Source of the DNA: Frischella japonica
GTDB lineage: Bacteria; Pseudomonadota; Gammaproteobacteria; Enterobacterales; Orbaceae
Direction: 5' to 3'
NCBI RefSeq assembly: GCF_014489845.1
Contig: NZ_JABURY010000010.1
Coordinates: 1-64,000, forward strand
DNA: 64,000 nt
Below the pieces are notes generated by a model, which made no database searches, was not told the DNA's origin, and worked only from the letters and a program-made list of their open reading frames with translations. A program made the position numbers and the translations under genes. Positions 51,569-61,767 of this stretch are shown here, one piece after another; within the stretch, counting starts at the first letter, position 1; the number at the start of each line of letters is the position of its first letter.

Positions 51569-52165
51569 ATGACAAATAAATTTATAGTAAGACCTGGCGA
51601 TAACTGGCGCTGGTATTTCGATAAAAAATACGATTGTTTAATGTTAGAAATATCACATGATATGGTATTTCGTTCGCGTTTTTCATCGAAGACTTTGGCT
51701 CCGGATGCGTTTAAAACTACTCGTTTTTCAGTTAATGATACGAGTGCTTATTATCATTTTTATGAAAGTTGTATGGGATTAAATTTAAGCGAACCACAAA
51801 AAGTCGAATTAATCCTTAATGCCATAGTAGCACGTAATTTTTTAAAACCTCAAATGCCTAAAAGTTGGTATTTTGTGCAACAACCTATGCAATTTACACC
51901 ACGCTTTGCCGAATTAATTGAAGCACAAGTTCAAGATAGTGGTCAACGTATTAATCTCTTGGTTGTTGAGATAGGGGAATATGCATCATTATGTTTAATT
52001 GCTGAAACGAGTGTTTGTATGGCCGGTAAGCAATTTAATATGGCTGATGCAGTTAAGGTAATGAATGATCGCCTATGTAGTAAAAATCCTGTTGTTGATA
52101 ATTCTCAAGATCCAGAGGATGAAGAACAAACTATCCGCGATTTGCTTTATCAGTTTTGTTCTTAA
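51569..52165 (+). CDS. zapC: Cell division protein ZapC
   Basis: This 198-aa protein stabilises the FtsZ ring. It matches E. coli ZapC (180 aa) at the start (RPGDNWRWYFDKKYDCLMLEI), in LKPQMPKSWYFV, and in INLLVVEIGEYASLCLIAE and AVKVMNDRL. The C-terminal acidic tail (DPEDEEQTIRDLL) is longer than in E. coli. ATG 51569 fits the family; an upstream in-frame TTG at 51536 is unlikely. The neighbour ycbX is also next to zapC in E. coli. Confidence 0.9.
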   Translation: MTNKFIVRPGDNWRWYFDKKYDCLMLEISHDMVFRSRFSSKTLAPDAFKTTRFSVNDTSAYYHFYESCMGLNLSEPQKVELILNAIVARNFLKPQMPKSWYFVQQPMQFTPRFAELIEAQVQDSGQRINLLVVEIGEYASLCLIAETSVCMAGKQFNMADAVKVMNDRLCSKNPVVDNSQDPEDEEQTIRDLLYQFCS

Positions 52166-52241
52166 ATAAGTATTTTTTATTTTAGTGATTAGCTCTTGAT
52201 AATTATCACATTCTTTATCAAATAATGTTCAATGGATTGAA

Positions 52242-53375
52242 TTAAGTTTTTTTTGTTATCAATTTAATTTTTATAGATTCACTTTTAGGAATGCAACTAC
52301 AGGCTAAAATGTGGTTTTCTGCTTGTATTGCAGATTTCGTCATAGCGGTAATACTACCGTCTTCAAGAATAACTCGGCATCTACCGCAGACTCCTGATCG
52401 ACAAGAATAAGGAATGCTTATACCTTGCTGCTCTAATTGTTCCAATAGTGGTTGCTGGCAATTACCATTAATGATTTGTTTAGCGATAGTGATTTTACAA
52501 GTTTTGACAATGTTTTTAGGATTTTTAGAAACTGATTTTATATACGTTTTAGCTGGTTGACGGGTTAATATTTCAACAGGATCATTAATTGAAATTTTTC
52601 CACTATTGCGAGCTATCATTTTCATACCAAAATCAATGTCACCTTTTTCATCTGAACGGAATGAACATAATGTTGCCATTGGTTCTTTATTTGGTAGCCA
52701 TTGCAGTGTAGATAAATTGATTTGTGTTAATACGCAACGACTACACGGTTTAACTAAATCAAAAATAATTTCGCCAATTTTAATCGTTCGCCAACCATCT
52801 TCAGCAAATGGTAGACTACCATCGATAATAATATTCCCGCGAAACTGTTCAATAGAAAGTATTTCAGGGCATCGCTGCTGTAAATAATCAAAAGAAGCTT
52901 GATTTAACAATAAAAAAGGATGCCCATCGGCAAATCCTAAAGGAATACTTGGAAAATGTTTTACCCGCCGATCAGAGAAATGACCAATCCAACGTAATTG
53001 CACATCAAGCTGTAAAAATTCACTTAAAAATTGATTGACGGTAATAGGAGCAATATGTGATGAAAAATAGTTATTCCAAACTTGGGTTTTTTCGAGTGTT
53101 GGCGAAAAATCAGTAAATTTAACTCGAATCCGATTAATACTGTGTAGCGACTTAGCAATAGGTTGATAGTAGATCTCAAGTTCCTGTTTACTAATGGCAG
53201 TTTTTAGCTGTAATAATTGAGGTTTTTCCCTAGCGGTAATAAATTTTCCATTTGGTTCAGTGACCATGAATAACCGATCATTTTCTAATCCACCTGGTAA
53301 TACGAAAGAGGTTTGCAATGCTATTCCTTGCATCGATTTTACTGGATAAGTGGCAAGTTGTTTAACCTTTATCAT
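52242..53375 (-). CDS. ycbX: MOSC-domain protein with C-terminal 2Fe-2S ferredoxin (YcbX)
   Basis: This 377-aa molybdenum-cofactor-dependent reductase detoxifies N-hydroxylated bases such as 6-hydroxylaminopurine. An N-terminal MOSC beta-barrel part (YPVKSMQGI, ENDRLFMV) is followed by the MOSC domain with the likely molybdenum-ligand cysteine in VKPCSRCVLTQ, then a plant-type ferredoxin (about 295-377) with YSCRSGVCGRC and the later CSC. Same architecture and length as E. coli YcbX (369 aa). Confidence 0.93.
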   Translation of the reverse strand: MIKVKQLATYPVKSMQGIALQTSFVLPGGLENDRLFMVTEPNGKFITAREKPQLLQLKTAISKQELEIYYQPIAKSLHSINRIRVKFTDFSPTLEKTQVWNNYFSSHIAPITVNQFLSEFLQLDVQLRWIGHFSDRRVKHFPSIPLGFADGHPFLLLNQASFDYLQQRCPEILSIEQFRGNIIIDGSLPFAEDGWRTIKIGEIIFDLVKPCSRCVLTQINLSTLQWLPNKEPMATLCSFRSDEKGDIDFGMKMIARNSGKISINDPVEILTRQPAKTYIKSVSKNPKNIVKTCKITIAKQIINGNCQQPLLEQLEQQGISIPYSCRSGVCGRCRVILEDGSITAMTKSAIQAENHILACSCIPKSESIKIKLITKKT

Positions 53376-53599
53376 ATTATATTTAATTTGTTAAAATTGC
53401 TTAGCATTATACAGCTCATTAACTTGAGAGGATAGTGGATGTACCTAATTGTCCTTTGTGACTAGTGCAAAAATTAATAACTTATTTTATCGTTAAGCTA
53501 AGTTAGCTATTGATTACATTTAGCCAGCAAAAGTAAATCTATTATGAAATCATCATGAGTGATGGGGTCATTCTGATAACATAATTTTCTAATCAATAT

Positions 53600-53618
53600 T
53601 GATTGCTATTCGCAATCA
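53600..53618 (+). repeat. Inverted repeat upstream of the autotransporter
   Basis: TGATTGC (53600-53606) and GCAATCA (53612-53618) form a perfect 7-bp repeat around TATTC, ending about 41 bases before the start codon. It could be an operator or an mRNA leader hairpin. Confidence 0.45.
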
Positions 53619-53659
53619 TGTATTATTTAATCTTGAATAAATCTACAGAAAGGAAAAAA

Positions 53660-56107
53660 ATGAAACTCAAATCAATTGCTCTCCTAGTAACAGGGGCTAT
53701 GAGTATTGGTAACGCACATACAAAAAATTATGATCTGGCAACCAGTAATGTTTTGCCTTCAAATCAAATCAATGAACGTTATTTTGTTACTAATAGCAGT
53801 AATACAACAGCAAATATCACTATTAATGATGACTTTATTGTTAACAGTGAGGGCTCTTTCCATCTTGGTTTTGCCGGTAAAATTGACCAGCAAGCCGGTT
53901 CTGTTGCGGCCGGCGATATTAATATGATTGTTAATGGTAATATGCAAGTTTATAACGATACTTGGATTGGTAAATTTGATACTAGATTTTTTACACAATA
54001 TTTAGGTTTGCACAAAGATTTTCCTTATAGCCCTATTGAAAAAAATATTGATTTGCACGTTACAGGCGATATAAATGTCGAATTAGGGGCGGATAAAGAA
54101 CGTGGTGGTTTGATGATTTTAGCCGGTAATGTAATGGGTACAGGAGTGAATACTACTGGTCAAACCACGGTTAGAGTAGATGGTAATACCAATATCCGGA
54201 GTGGCGATAATCATTTAGCAGGGACAGCTTCGGCACCCGCAAGATTAATTACCAAGAGTTTTAATTTGACTGGGGGGGATATTGAAATTATCGGCGTTAA
54301 TACGGTATTGGAAACGACCAATACTAATAACGATCAATCATCAGTTTTAGTTGGCAAAACTGGGAAAATGATTGTTATGCGAGGTGGTACGGTAGATGTA
54401 AGTCGGGGTGGTGATTTTAATGTAGTTGACGAAGGTATTTTGACTGCTAGTCGTGGTAATGGTTTTGTCAAACTTTCTTCTAATGGACAGTTAAATATTG
54501 GTGAGCACGCTCGAATTGAATCATCAAAAGGATCGCTTTCGATAAGTGATCAAACTGCGCAAACTTCAAAATTAAATATAGCTGGTATCATTCATTTTGG
54601 TGTGGCAGATAATCGTCAAATCAATAAAATTTCTGGTGATAATGTCGATGTTAAATCATCGGCTAAATTTTCTGCTACTAATGATTTTATTAAAGAGGCT
54701 TTAAATTTCAGTTCTGGTCAAGCAAATATTGTGGTATTAGCAGGTAATCAATCATTGAAAATTGCTGATATGCAAGAAGGTGAAACGCGTTCTTTGATCA
54801 AAAATATTTATGGTGATTTCAATTTCAAATTAGTGGGTAATGAATTAAATTTTGTAAATGCTAGTAACATCACTAATTTAAATGATGATCAGCAGTCAGA
54901 AGCCGCTGCTAAACGTCAACTTAATCGTTATTATCGACAAGCAGGAATGAACTCAAAAAATATCGCCAAAGGTTTTACCGCTAATTTAGTTAAAATTGCT
55001 GATAAAAGTTTAAATAATGTCCGAAATGCCGCGAATGTTGTTTCTGATAGAACTACTGCTGGCGATCTAAATTGGGAAGTATTCAAAGCTATTGCAAACG
55101 GTAATACGACTATCGAAAGCGGAAAAATGGTTACACATTTCACTCAGTCATTAGCTGGATTATATAATAACAACCGTGGATTACACCTTACTGAAATTGC
55201 TCTCAATTCATTTAATTATACCAAACTTATTATTGATAATCGCCTGCAAGAATTCAATAATTACACAACATACGATAATGACAATATATGGATTAATTTA
55301 ACGCATCAGTACGAAAATACTGATAGTGCTAACGGAATTTCTGGTTATAAATTTTCAGCAAATGGATTTATGTTAGGTTTTGATAAAGCAATCATGGATA
55401 ACTGGGTATTAGGTTCGGCTGTAGGTTATAGTGATGGTAATTATAAAGACAAGTCGGCAGTTTCTAATGATTCTGATCTTAAAAATTATCAAATTCAATT
55501 GTATACTCGTTATAATCTACCAAATGCTATTTTCACAAAGGCTTATTTGGGTTATGTATATGGTCAAAATAAACTTAAGCAGGATGATGGCTCTTATTTA
55601 GCTAAAGAAAAATTTCATAGCAAAACGTGGCAAATTGGTACTGCTGTAGGTTATGATTGGCAAATATTACAACCATTAATTTTCACACCAACATTTGGTT
55701 TAGCATATGTTTATACTGAAAATAGTAGACATAACGTCAAATATAACCAAATTGATCTGATTAAATATGGTAAAGCATCTAATTCTGCGATAATCATTCC
55801 TGTTGATTTGTCTGCCAAATATACTTTATTACAAAACAACGAAGATCAATTAACTATCAAAGCAAAGGCGGGTTATACTTTTAATCTTAGTGATGATGAG
55901 TTTGATGGTGATATCACGGTTAATGGTATTAATGGTTTAACTAAAATGAAAACACATACTTCCGATCGGACTAAAAATCAGTTTAACCTAGGTACCGGCA
56001 TGACATTTAAACATAAATCTTTTGCAATTGATGTCGATTATCACTATTTTGGTGAGAGTCAACGTGATGCACACTATTTAACATTCACGACAAAGTATCA
56101 TTTCTAA
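53660..56107 (+). CDS. Autotransporter (type Va secretion), unknown passenger function
   Basis: This 815-aa protein has a Sec signal peptide (MKLKSIALLVTGAMSIGNA). The beta-helix-like passenger (about 30-440) is rich in N, G, D, T and short repeats such as GDINMIVNGN and TGDINVELG. A helical linker (about 440-530, KRQLNRYYRQAG ... IADKSLNNVRN) leads to a 12-strand beta-barrel translocator (about 555-815) ending in the outer-membrane signature YHF. ATG 53660 with AAAGGA upstream is preferred over upstream in-frame codons. No protease triad, lipase GDSL or RGD motif was noticed, so an adhesin is the simplest guess. Surface-exposed passengers of this kind diverge quickly. Confidence 0.92.
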   Translation: MKLKSIALLVTGAMSIGNAHTKNYDLATSNVLPSNQINERYFVTNSSNTTANITINDDFIVNSEGSFHLGFAGKIDQQAGSVAAGDINMIVNGNMQVYNDTWIGKFDTRFFTQYLGLHKDFPYSPIEKNIDLHVTGDINVELGADKERGGLMILAGNVMGTGVNTTGQTTVRVDGNTNIRSGDNHLAGTASAPARLITKSFNLTGGDIEIIGVNTVLETTNTNNDQSSVLVGKTGKMIVMRGGTVDVSRGGDFNVVDEGILTASRGNGFVKLSSNGQLNIGEHARIESSKGSLSISDQTAQTSKLNIAGIIHFGVADNRQINKISGDNVDVKSSAKFSATNDFIKEALNFSSGQANIVVLAGNQSLKIADMQEGETRSLIKNIYGDFNFKLVGNELNFVNASNITNLNDDQQSEAAAKRQLNRYYRQAGMNSKNIAKGFTANLVKIADKSLNNVRNAANVVSDRTTAGDLNWEVFKAIANGNTTIESGKMVTHFTQSLAGLYNNNRGLHLTEIALNSFNYTKLIIDNRLQEFNNYTTYDNDNIWINLTHQYENTDSANGISGYKFSANGFMLGFDKAIMDNWVLGSAVGYSDGNYKDKSAVSNDSDLKNYQIQLYTRYNLPNAIFTKAYLGYVYGQNKLKQDDGSYLAKEKFHSKTWQIGTAVGYDWQILQPLIFTPTFGLAYVYTENSRHNVKYNQIDLIKYGKASNSAIIIPVDLSAKYTLLQNNEDQLTIKAKAGYTFNLSDDEFDGDITVNGINGLTKMKTHTSDRTKNQFNLGTGMTFKHKSFAIDVDYHYFGESQRDAHYLTFTTKYHF

Positions 56108-56131
56108 TTATTTGTTAATGAATTTTCGCGA

Positions 56132-56160
56132 TGTCACTTCTTCTAGCCGAAGAAGTGACA
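56132..56160. terminator. Strong hairpin between autotransporter and ygfZ
   Basis: TGTCACTTCTTC / GAAGAAGTGACA is a perfect 12-bp stem with a 5-base loop between convergent genes. Neither strand has a T run after it, so it is an atypical terminator or an RNA-stabilising 3' hairpin. Confidence 0.6.
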
Positions 56161-56212
56161 GAGAGACTCTTTAAATTTCTTAGGTAATAATATAAAAAAT
56201 GAATTATTAAGA

Positions 56213-57142
56213 CTATTTTTTATAAACAGATAAGGATTGTTGACTATTTTTTAGTCTGAAGATCATTTCATCTTGCGAAAGATCGTTATTTAAGATCGCC
56301 TGTACCCAAATTGTGTTATCTTGTAATTTCAAGGATGTGAGTATAAATCCAGTTTCACGCCAATTGTCTCCTATTTTTTGTTCAAGCGTTTCACCGACAG
56401 CTGGTAATATTCCTTCTTTGCCAGTTAGCAAATAAAGAGCTCGCTTATTAATACCTCGATATTGCGCTCGTGCAACCATTTCTTGACCGCAATAGCAACC
56501 TTTTGTAAAACTAATGGCATCAAAAAGTTGAAGATTAAACGCTTGTGGTAAAAATTGTTCACTTGCTTTAAGGTCAATAATAGGATAATTAGCTTGCATA
56601 TCCAGTAATGTCCATTGTTGAGATGAAGAGTGGGGTAAATGAGTTAAAACAGATAAGGATGCCATATCTTGGGAAGGTCCTATAACGATATAACGTGGTT
56701 CAGGATAATCAATTTTTATATAAGTAAGATTTTTGATGGTGGCACAATTATTTGTTTTGGTTAATTTAGTTAATTCTTCAATTTGCACAGATGTGATGTT
56801 TCTACCTACCAATCCCATCATGGTCAGTGAAAAATCTGCTGCTATGGTGACTTTAGAAAATATGGCAAATTTTTTGAGAGCATCTATTTGCCGATCGAGA
56901 ACGCTTTTACGAACAATATAGTAAATATTATCGGCACGTTTAAATAATAATAAATTACTCAATGTCTTACCTTTCGGATCACAATGTACACTAAGTAACC
57001 AATGACTTTCATTTAATTGATTAATATCGGCAGTAAGTTGCCCTTGTAAGAATTTGCTGTTATCAGCACCAGAGACCTTGACTAATTGCCAGTCATCAAG
57101 CGTTAAAGTTGATAATGGTAAATTTTGCGCGGGATATAGCAT
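56213..57142 (-). CDS. ygfZ: tRNA-modifying / Fe-S cluster protein YgfZ
   Basis: This 309-aa folate-binding protein of the GcvT-like fold supports 4Fe-4S enzyme assembly or repair, including MiaB. The signature K214-G-C216-Y-C-G-Q-E is intact with the essential cysteine C216, and FLQGQLTADI lies near the start. E. coli YgfZ is 326 aa. In E. coli it is divergent from sdhE-cptA; here it is divergent from cptA alone. Confidence 0.93.
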   Translation of the reverse strand: MLYPAQNLPLSTLTLDDWQLVKVSGADNSKFLQGQLTADINQLNESHWLLSVHCDPKGKTLSNLLLFKRADNIYYIVRKSVLDRQIDALKKFAIFSKVTIAADFSLTMMGLVGRNITSVQIEELTKLTKTNNCATIKNLTYIKIDYPEPRYIVIGPSQDMASLSVLTHLPHSSSQQWTLLDMQANYPIIDLKASEQFLPQAFNLQLFDAISFTKGCYCGQEMVARAQYRGINKRALYLLTGKEGILPAVGETLEQKIGDNWRETGFILTSLKLQDNTIWVQAILNNDLSQDEMIFRLKNSQQSLSVYKK

Positions 57143-57379
57143 AGTTGAGCACCTAAAAACGTATTTTGTTGTAATATATCATACCTCTTCAAAGTAATTA
57201 AGCTCATGAACTACCTAAAAGGGATTAAACTCATCTATAAAATTTAATGACTAATTTGATTAAATCAATCATTTAATTTGCCAGATGGGTTGCAAAAAGA
57301 CTTCAGATTTAATAAAAATTAGTTAAAAAAGTTAAGAATAACCGTTCAACAATTTTAATTTAATTTCCCTAATTAATTT

Positions 57380-57784
57380 ATGTGGCGAACTGAACTTAAG
57401 TTATCTTTAAAACAATATTTGATATTTTCTGGATTCTATCTGGTATTCATTATTTTATTAATGGCATCATTTTATCAAACTAGTCTAGATGATTTCACAT
57501 CGATAGCGATAGTGTTGCTAATCATCGAATGGTGGCGAGCGTGTTGTTATAGTAGCAAGATGTGCGGTGAATTGGCATTATTTTATCACATAGGGCAGAT
57601 ATATTGGTCTCGCCAACGTTGGAATGTGATAAAAAAACCGTTATTCTTGCACTACTTCGTCATAATCAATTTGCAATCCAGGCGCAATGGTAAATATGGT
57701 ATATTGTTTTTAACATATGACAATTTATCTTATCAAGATTGGCGAGGATTATATTATTTTCTTAAACTGTTTTATAATAATTGA
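57380..57784 (+). CDS. cptA: YgfX/CptA-like inner-membrane protein
   Basis: This 134-aa protein has two adjacent membrane segments (about 12-31 and 40-48) and a soluble C-terminal domain with WNVIKKPLFLHYFVIINLQSRR and YQDWRGLYYFL. Those features match E. coli YgfX/CptA (135 aa), described as a toxin that disturbs FtsZ and MreB with SdhE (CptB) as partner. The divergent ygfZ supports the assignment. The usual upstream gene sdhE is missing: 57143-57379 has no such frame. Sequence similarity is low, so I rely partly on context. Confidence 0.72.
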   Translation: MWRTELKLSLKQYLIFSGFYLVFIILLMASFYQTSLDDFTSIAIVLLIIEWWRACCYSSKMCGELALFYHIGQIYWSRQRWNVIKKPLFLHYFVIINLQSRRNGKYGILFLTYDNLSYQDWRGLYYFLKLFYNN

Positions 57785-57882
57785 GCTTCTTAATTAAAGG
57801 TTTGCTATATTCAAGATTATTTTTGCAAACTAGGATTGAGTATAATTATCGGTTAGCTACATGGTAATTAAATGCATTTATT

Positions 57883-58749
57883 TCATATTTCGGCAGTTTT
57901 ATGTGTTAGACCAATTTGATAAAGTTGATTTTTTTTCAACCCATAAATTTCTGCGACTATAGCTGCTGCTTTTTTCAGTGGCAATTCTCGTTGTAATTGA
58001 TGAAGTAATTGAATGGCTTTTGGATCAAGCGTTTGTTGCTCAACTTGTTGAAAACCTTCAATAATTAGTACAAATTCACCTTTTTGACGATTAGAATCTA
58101 TTTTTAACCAAGCAATAAGTTGACCAAGAGGTTGATGAATCACTGTTTCCCAAGATTTGGTCAGTTCCTTGGCTAAGACCACCATGCGATCAGCGCCATA
58201 AATAGTGAGCATATCATTCAAACTATCCATAATCCGATGGGTTGATTCATAAAATACGATAGTGCGTGTTTCTTGTTGTAACTGTGTTAATAGATCAATT
58301 CTAGACTTGCTTTTTGATGGTAGAAAGCCTTCGTAACAAAAGCGGTCTGTCGGTAACCCTGATACGCAAAGCGCAGCAATAGCCGCACAGGGGCCCGGTA
58401 TTGGTACGACGTTAATTTTCTGCTCGTAACAAGCTTTTACTAGATGATAACCAGGGTCATTGATTAATGGTGTTCCTGCATCTGATATTAAAGCGATTGA
58501 TAAGCCAGATTTAAGTTTTTCAATGAGCACGGCAGATTTTTGTTGTTCGTTGTGATCATGTAAAGCAAACAAACGACCTTGTATAGCCAAATGTTGTAAT
58601 AATAGACCACTATGACGAGTATCTTCAGCGGCAATTAAATCGACTTGTTTTAAAGTTTCGATCGCCCTAAGGGTAATATCACCCAAATTACCGATGGGGG
58701 TTGCAACAATATAAAGGGTAGACGGTTCCACTGTGATGAATGACGACAT
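57883..58749 (-). CDS. rsmI: 16S rRNA (cytidine1402-2'-O)-methyltransferase
   Basis: This 288-aa SAM-dependent enzyme of the tetrapyrrole-methylase fold works with RsmH to complete m4Cm1402 at the ribosomal P site. The start block [18 protein letters not shown], then [22 protein letters not shown] and [26 protein letters not shown] are all family signatures. ATG 58749 is preferred over a TTG at 58758. Confidence 0.96.
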   Translation of the reverse strand: MSSFITVEPSTLYIVATPIGNLGDITLRAIETLKQVDLIAAEDTRHSGLLLQHLAIQGRLFALHDHNEQQKSAVLIEKLKSGLSIALISDAGTPLINDPGYHLVKACYEQKINVVPIPGPCAAIAALCVSGLPTDRFCYEGFLPSKSKSRIDLLTQLQQETRTIVFYESTHRIMDSLNDMLTIYGADRMVVLAKELTKSWETVIHQPLGQLIAWLKIDSNRQKGEFVLIIEGFQQVEQQTLDPKAIQLLHQLQRELPLKKAAAIVAEIYGLKKNQLYQIGLTHKTAEI

Positions 58750-59083
58750 AATATCCAATAAATATAGTATGAAAAATTTTTTTAATAACTTAACATAAAA
58801 AAGATACGAATTGGAATGATTATTCCAAATAGAATTTTTTAATACAAATAAAAATTATTTCTATTAATGCTATTATCATGTTTTTTTACAAAAGTTGTGT
58901 ATAATAATAGCAATCTATACTGAAAATAATCCATTATGCTAAACTGCATATTACAGAAAAATAAACATTTAAATTCAGTTGATTATGTAAATTATTAGTA
59001 ATGATAATTTATGATTGCTATGATAGTCTTATTGTAACGATTAATGTTGTAGAATTGAATTATTTGATTTAATGTGAATTATT
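58750..59083. other. Divergent spacer rsmI / nlpD
   Basis: No gene is seen. TATAAT at 58900-58905 is a likely -10 for nlpD, giving a leader of about 190 bases. Its -35 is weak. Confidence 0.4.
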
Positions 59084-59096
59084 AAGGAGTATTGTC

Positions 59097-60131
59097 TTGA
59101 TTACGTTAGCTAACCAAAGCATGATTAAAAGTTCAATGAAAAAATGTTTCATAAGTTCTTTTATTCTATTCATAGCATCTTGTAGTCAAACTGATCCCGC
59201 TCGGGTAAAAGACATATCTGATTCGCCAGAATTTGTCGCTGGCTCAACCACAGAAAATGTTAGTGAAGTGACATCTGATTATACAGTTCCACCTAAAAAT
59301 ATTTCATCCTCGGAAACGTTTTCTTCAACTACTACAACCAGTAGTAATGGTGATATTGTAGAAACGTCACAAGAACGATTTTTTTATAATCGTAATTATG
59401 AAGATATTCCTAAAGGCGGTTATCAAGGTAACACTTATACCGTTAAACGTGGAGATACTTTATTTTATATCGCTTGGATAACAGGTAATGATTTCCGTTC
59501 TTTAGCAGCTAAAAATAGAATTTCTGCACCTTATGAATTAAGTGTCGGGCAAATATTGGATGTGAGTGGTGGTACTACAACGGTTGTGGTTACCCGAAAA
59601 ACTGTTATACAGCCAACACAAACAAAAACTAATCCAAAACCAATTACAACAACTACTACCACCACAACTTCGAGTAATAATCAAAAGCCAGTCACACAAA
59701 TTAATACCACCACAAGTACTCCCCTTGTTGATCAAAGAAAGCAGCCAATTATCTCGCCAAATACAGCTGCCATCGTTTGGCAATGGCCAGCTAAAGGTAA
59801 AATTATTGAACGATTTTCAAATGCATCTAAAGGAATTGATATAGCGGGAAATGTCGGGGATAAGATAGTTGCTGCAGCAGACGGAAAAGTTGTCTATGCC
59901 GGTAACGCATTACCAGGATATGGTAATTTAATTATTATTAAGCACAATGATGATTATTTAACTGCTTATGCACATAATCAAAGTTTTTTAGTGAAAGAGC
60001 AACAAGATATTAAAGCTGGGCAGCAGATAGCCACAATGGGCCGTACGGGTACTAGTTCACCACGACTACATTTTGAAATTCGTTACAAAGCGAAATCAGT
60101 TGATCCAACGCGTTATTTATCTAACCCATAA
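59097..60131 (+). CDS. nlpD: Murein hydrolase activator NlpD (lipoprotein)
   Basis: This 344-aa outer-membrane lipoprotein has a signal peptide with lipobox IASC (C29), a serine/threonine-rich linker, a LysM domain (about 108-155, YTVKRGDTLFYIAWITG), a long T-rich spacer (about 160-215) and a C-terminal LytM/M23 domain (about 225-344). The M23 zinc ligands are degenerate: KGIDIA where active enzymes have HxGxD, and SPRLHFEI with R for the first H of HxH. It is therefore an amidase activator (AmiC) rather than a peptidase. Start TTG 59097 is supported by AAGGAG 7 bases upstream. ATG 59121 or 59136 are alternatives. rpoS, normally next, is absent. Confidence 0.93.
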   Translation: MITLANQSMIKSSMKKCFISSFILFIASCSQTDPARVKDISDSPEFVAGSTTENVSEVTSDYTVPPKNISSSETFSSTTTTSSNGDIVETSQERFFYNRNYEDIPKGGYQGNTYTVKRGDTLFYIAWITGNDFRSLAAKNRISAPYELSVGQILDVSGGTTTVVVTRKTVIQPTQTKTNPKPITTTTTTTTSSNNQKPVTQINTTTSTPLVDQRKQPIISPNTAAIVWQWPAKGKIIERFSNASKGIDIAGNVGDKIVAAADGKVVYAGNALPGYGNLIIIKHNDDYLTAYAHNQSFLVKEQQDIKAGQQIATMGRTGTSSPRLHFEIRYKAKSVDPTRYLSNP

Positions 60132-60206
60132 GAATTTGACTAGGGATTCAAAATGTGACTGTTAAAGAATTGTTAAAATATTAATTCTAAATGAAAGGAG
60201 TTATCC

Positions 60207-60959
60207 ATGGCAGTAAAAAAATTAGTCTTAATTAGACATGGTGAAAGTGAATGGAATAAAGAAAATCGCTTCTGTGGTTGGACAGACGTAGATCTTTCTG
60301 AAAAAGGTCATCAAGAAGCAATTGAAGCGGGTAAGTTACTAAAATCAGAGGGATTTAAGTTCGATTATGCATATACTTCTGTTTTAACTCGAGCGATTCA
60401 TACTTTATGGCATGTTCTTGATGGCGTGGAACAACCGTATGTTCCTGAAGAAAAAAGTTGGCGCTTAAATGAACGCCATTACGGAGCCTTGCAGGGGCTA
60501 AATAAGGCAGAAACGGCAGCAAAATATGGTGATGATCAAGTGAAATTATGGCGTCGTGGTTTTGCAATCACGCCACCAGCTTTAGAAAAATCAGATGAAC
60601 GTTATCCAGGTCATGATTCTCGTTATAAAGGTTTAACTGACAAGGAGTTACCATTAACTGAAAGTTTAGCGCTAACCATTGAACGTGTTTTACCTTTCTG
60701 GAAAGAGAGTATTGCACCTCGCGTTGCAGCTGGTGAACGAGTTATTATTGCCGCTCACGGTAATTCGTTACGTGCCCTAGTTAAATATTTAGATAACATA
60801 AGTGATGATGATATTATTGAACTTAATATTCCGACAGGAGTGCCGTTAGTTTATGAGTTCGATGATAATATGAAAGTTATAAAACACTATTATTTAGGGG
60901 ATGCTGATGCGATTGCAGCAAAAGCCGCAGCTGTTGCCAATCAAGGCAAAGCCAAATAA
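60207..60959 (+). CDS. gpmA: 2,3-bisphosphoglycerate-dependent phosphoglycerate mutase
   Basis: This 250-aa glycolytic enzyme interconverts 3- and 2-phosphoglycerate. The phosphohistidine is H11 in [28 protein letters not shown] and [15 protein letters not shown] carry the rest of the active site. Same length as E. coli GpmA. AAAGGAG precedes the ATG. It stands between nlpD and a strong terminator. Confidence 0.98.
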   Translation: MAVKKLVLIRHGESEWNKENRFCGWTDVDLSEKGHQEAIEAGKLLKSEGFKFDYAYTSVLTRAIHTLWHVLDGVEQPYVPEEKSWRLNERHYGALQGLNKAETAAKYGDDQVKLWRRGFAITPPALEKSDERYPGHDSRYKGLTDKELPLTESLALTIERVLPFWKESIAPRVAAGERVIIAAHGNSLRALVKYLDNISDDDIIELNIPTGVPLVYEFDDNMKVIKHYYLGDADAIAAKAAAVANQGKAK

Positions 60960-60982
60960 TTAGACTATTGTGATAAACTAAC

Positions 60983-61007
60983 AAGGAAGCAAAGTGCTTC
61001 CTTTTTT
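60983..61007 (+). terminator. gpmA terminator
   Basis: The stem AAGGAAGCA / TGCTTCCTT with a 3-base loop and a run of six T's lies 24 bases after the stop. Confidence 0.9.
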
Positions 61008-61059
61008 AAAGCTTAATAGATCATTTATACGCTACACTTTTTTATCAATTTAGATAGTA

Positions 61060-61707
61060 TTAGCAAGTTATCACTTTAGTTTGTTTAGTGACTTGCTCAA
61101 CTAATTGAGTATCTACTGATTGGTTGGTAATCAGTCCCGTTACTTCACACCAGTCGCAAATTTTATATAAACTTTTACGTGTAAACTTGCTGTAATCAGC
61201 TAAAATAAAGCGCTGTTCAGAGTGAGCTATAATGACCTGATCAATATAGGCATCCGATGATGAAGGGCTTGATGGACCATTTGAGTTACTAAAGCCATCA
61301 GTCCCTAAGAAGCAAAAATCAACATGAATTTGATTAATCATAGCTACTGTCCAGCCACCACAAACCGAACTGCTTTTATTACGTAATTCGCCACCAAAGA
61401 GAAAAACTTGATTTTCTGATTGAATTAACAAACTTGCCACCGGTAATGAATCTGTGAATATTTTAAAACCCGATTTAATAGATAAAAGTTTAGCTAACTC
61501 CAAAGTAGTACTACCGGTACCAATAATCATGGAGCTATTTTGCGGGATTAATTTTAATGTTTTTTGAGTTATCGTTTTTTTAATAATAATTTCTTTTTCT
61601 CGGACTTGAAAAGAGTGCTCAAAAGCAGATTGCTTTAATGTTGCTTCACCATGGCTCTTAATAGCAAAGCCAATCTGTTCTAAATGAGCCGATATTCCGT
61701 TAAATTG
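61060..61707 (-). pseudogene. DeoR-family regulator, lacking the DNA-binding domain
   Basis: The frame runs about 216 codons from just inside an in-frame TGA (61708-61710). It reads HLEQIGFAIKSHGEATLKQ, which is the end of a DeoR winged helix, followed by a full DeoRC sensor domain (IIGTGSTTLELAK, FGGELRNKSSSVCG, FLGTDGF, LADYSKFTRKS). The recognition helix and everything before it are missing, and the first ATG (61530) lies inside the sensor domain. It cannot bind DNA in the normal way. It is divergent from a wrecked hxlB, and both look like parts of one decayed locus. Confidence 0.8.
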
Positions 61708-61767
61708 TCATATTAATTTTACATTAAATATTATCTTAAAAAATTTTCATCAAATTTGACACGATAT

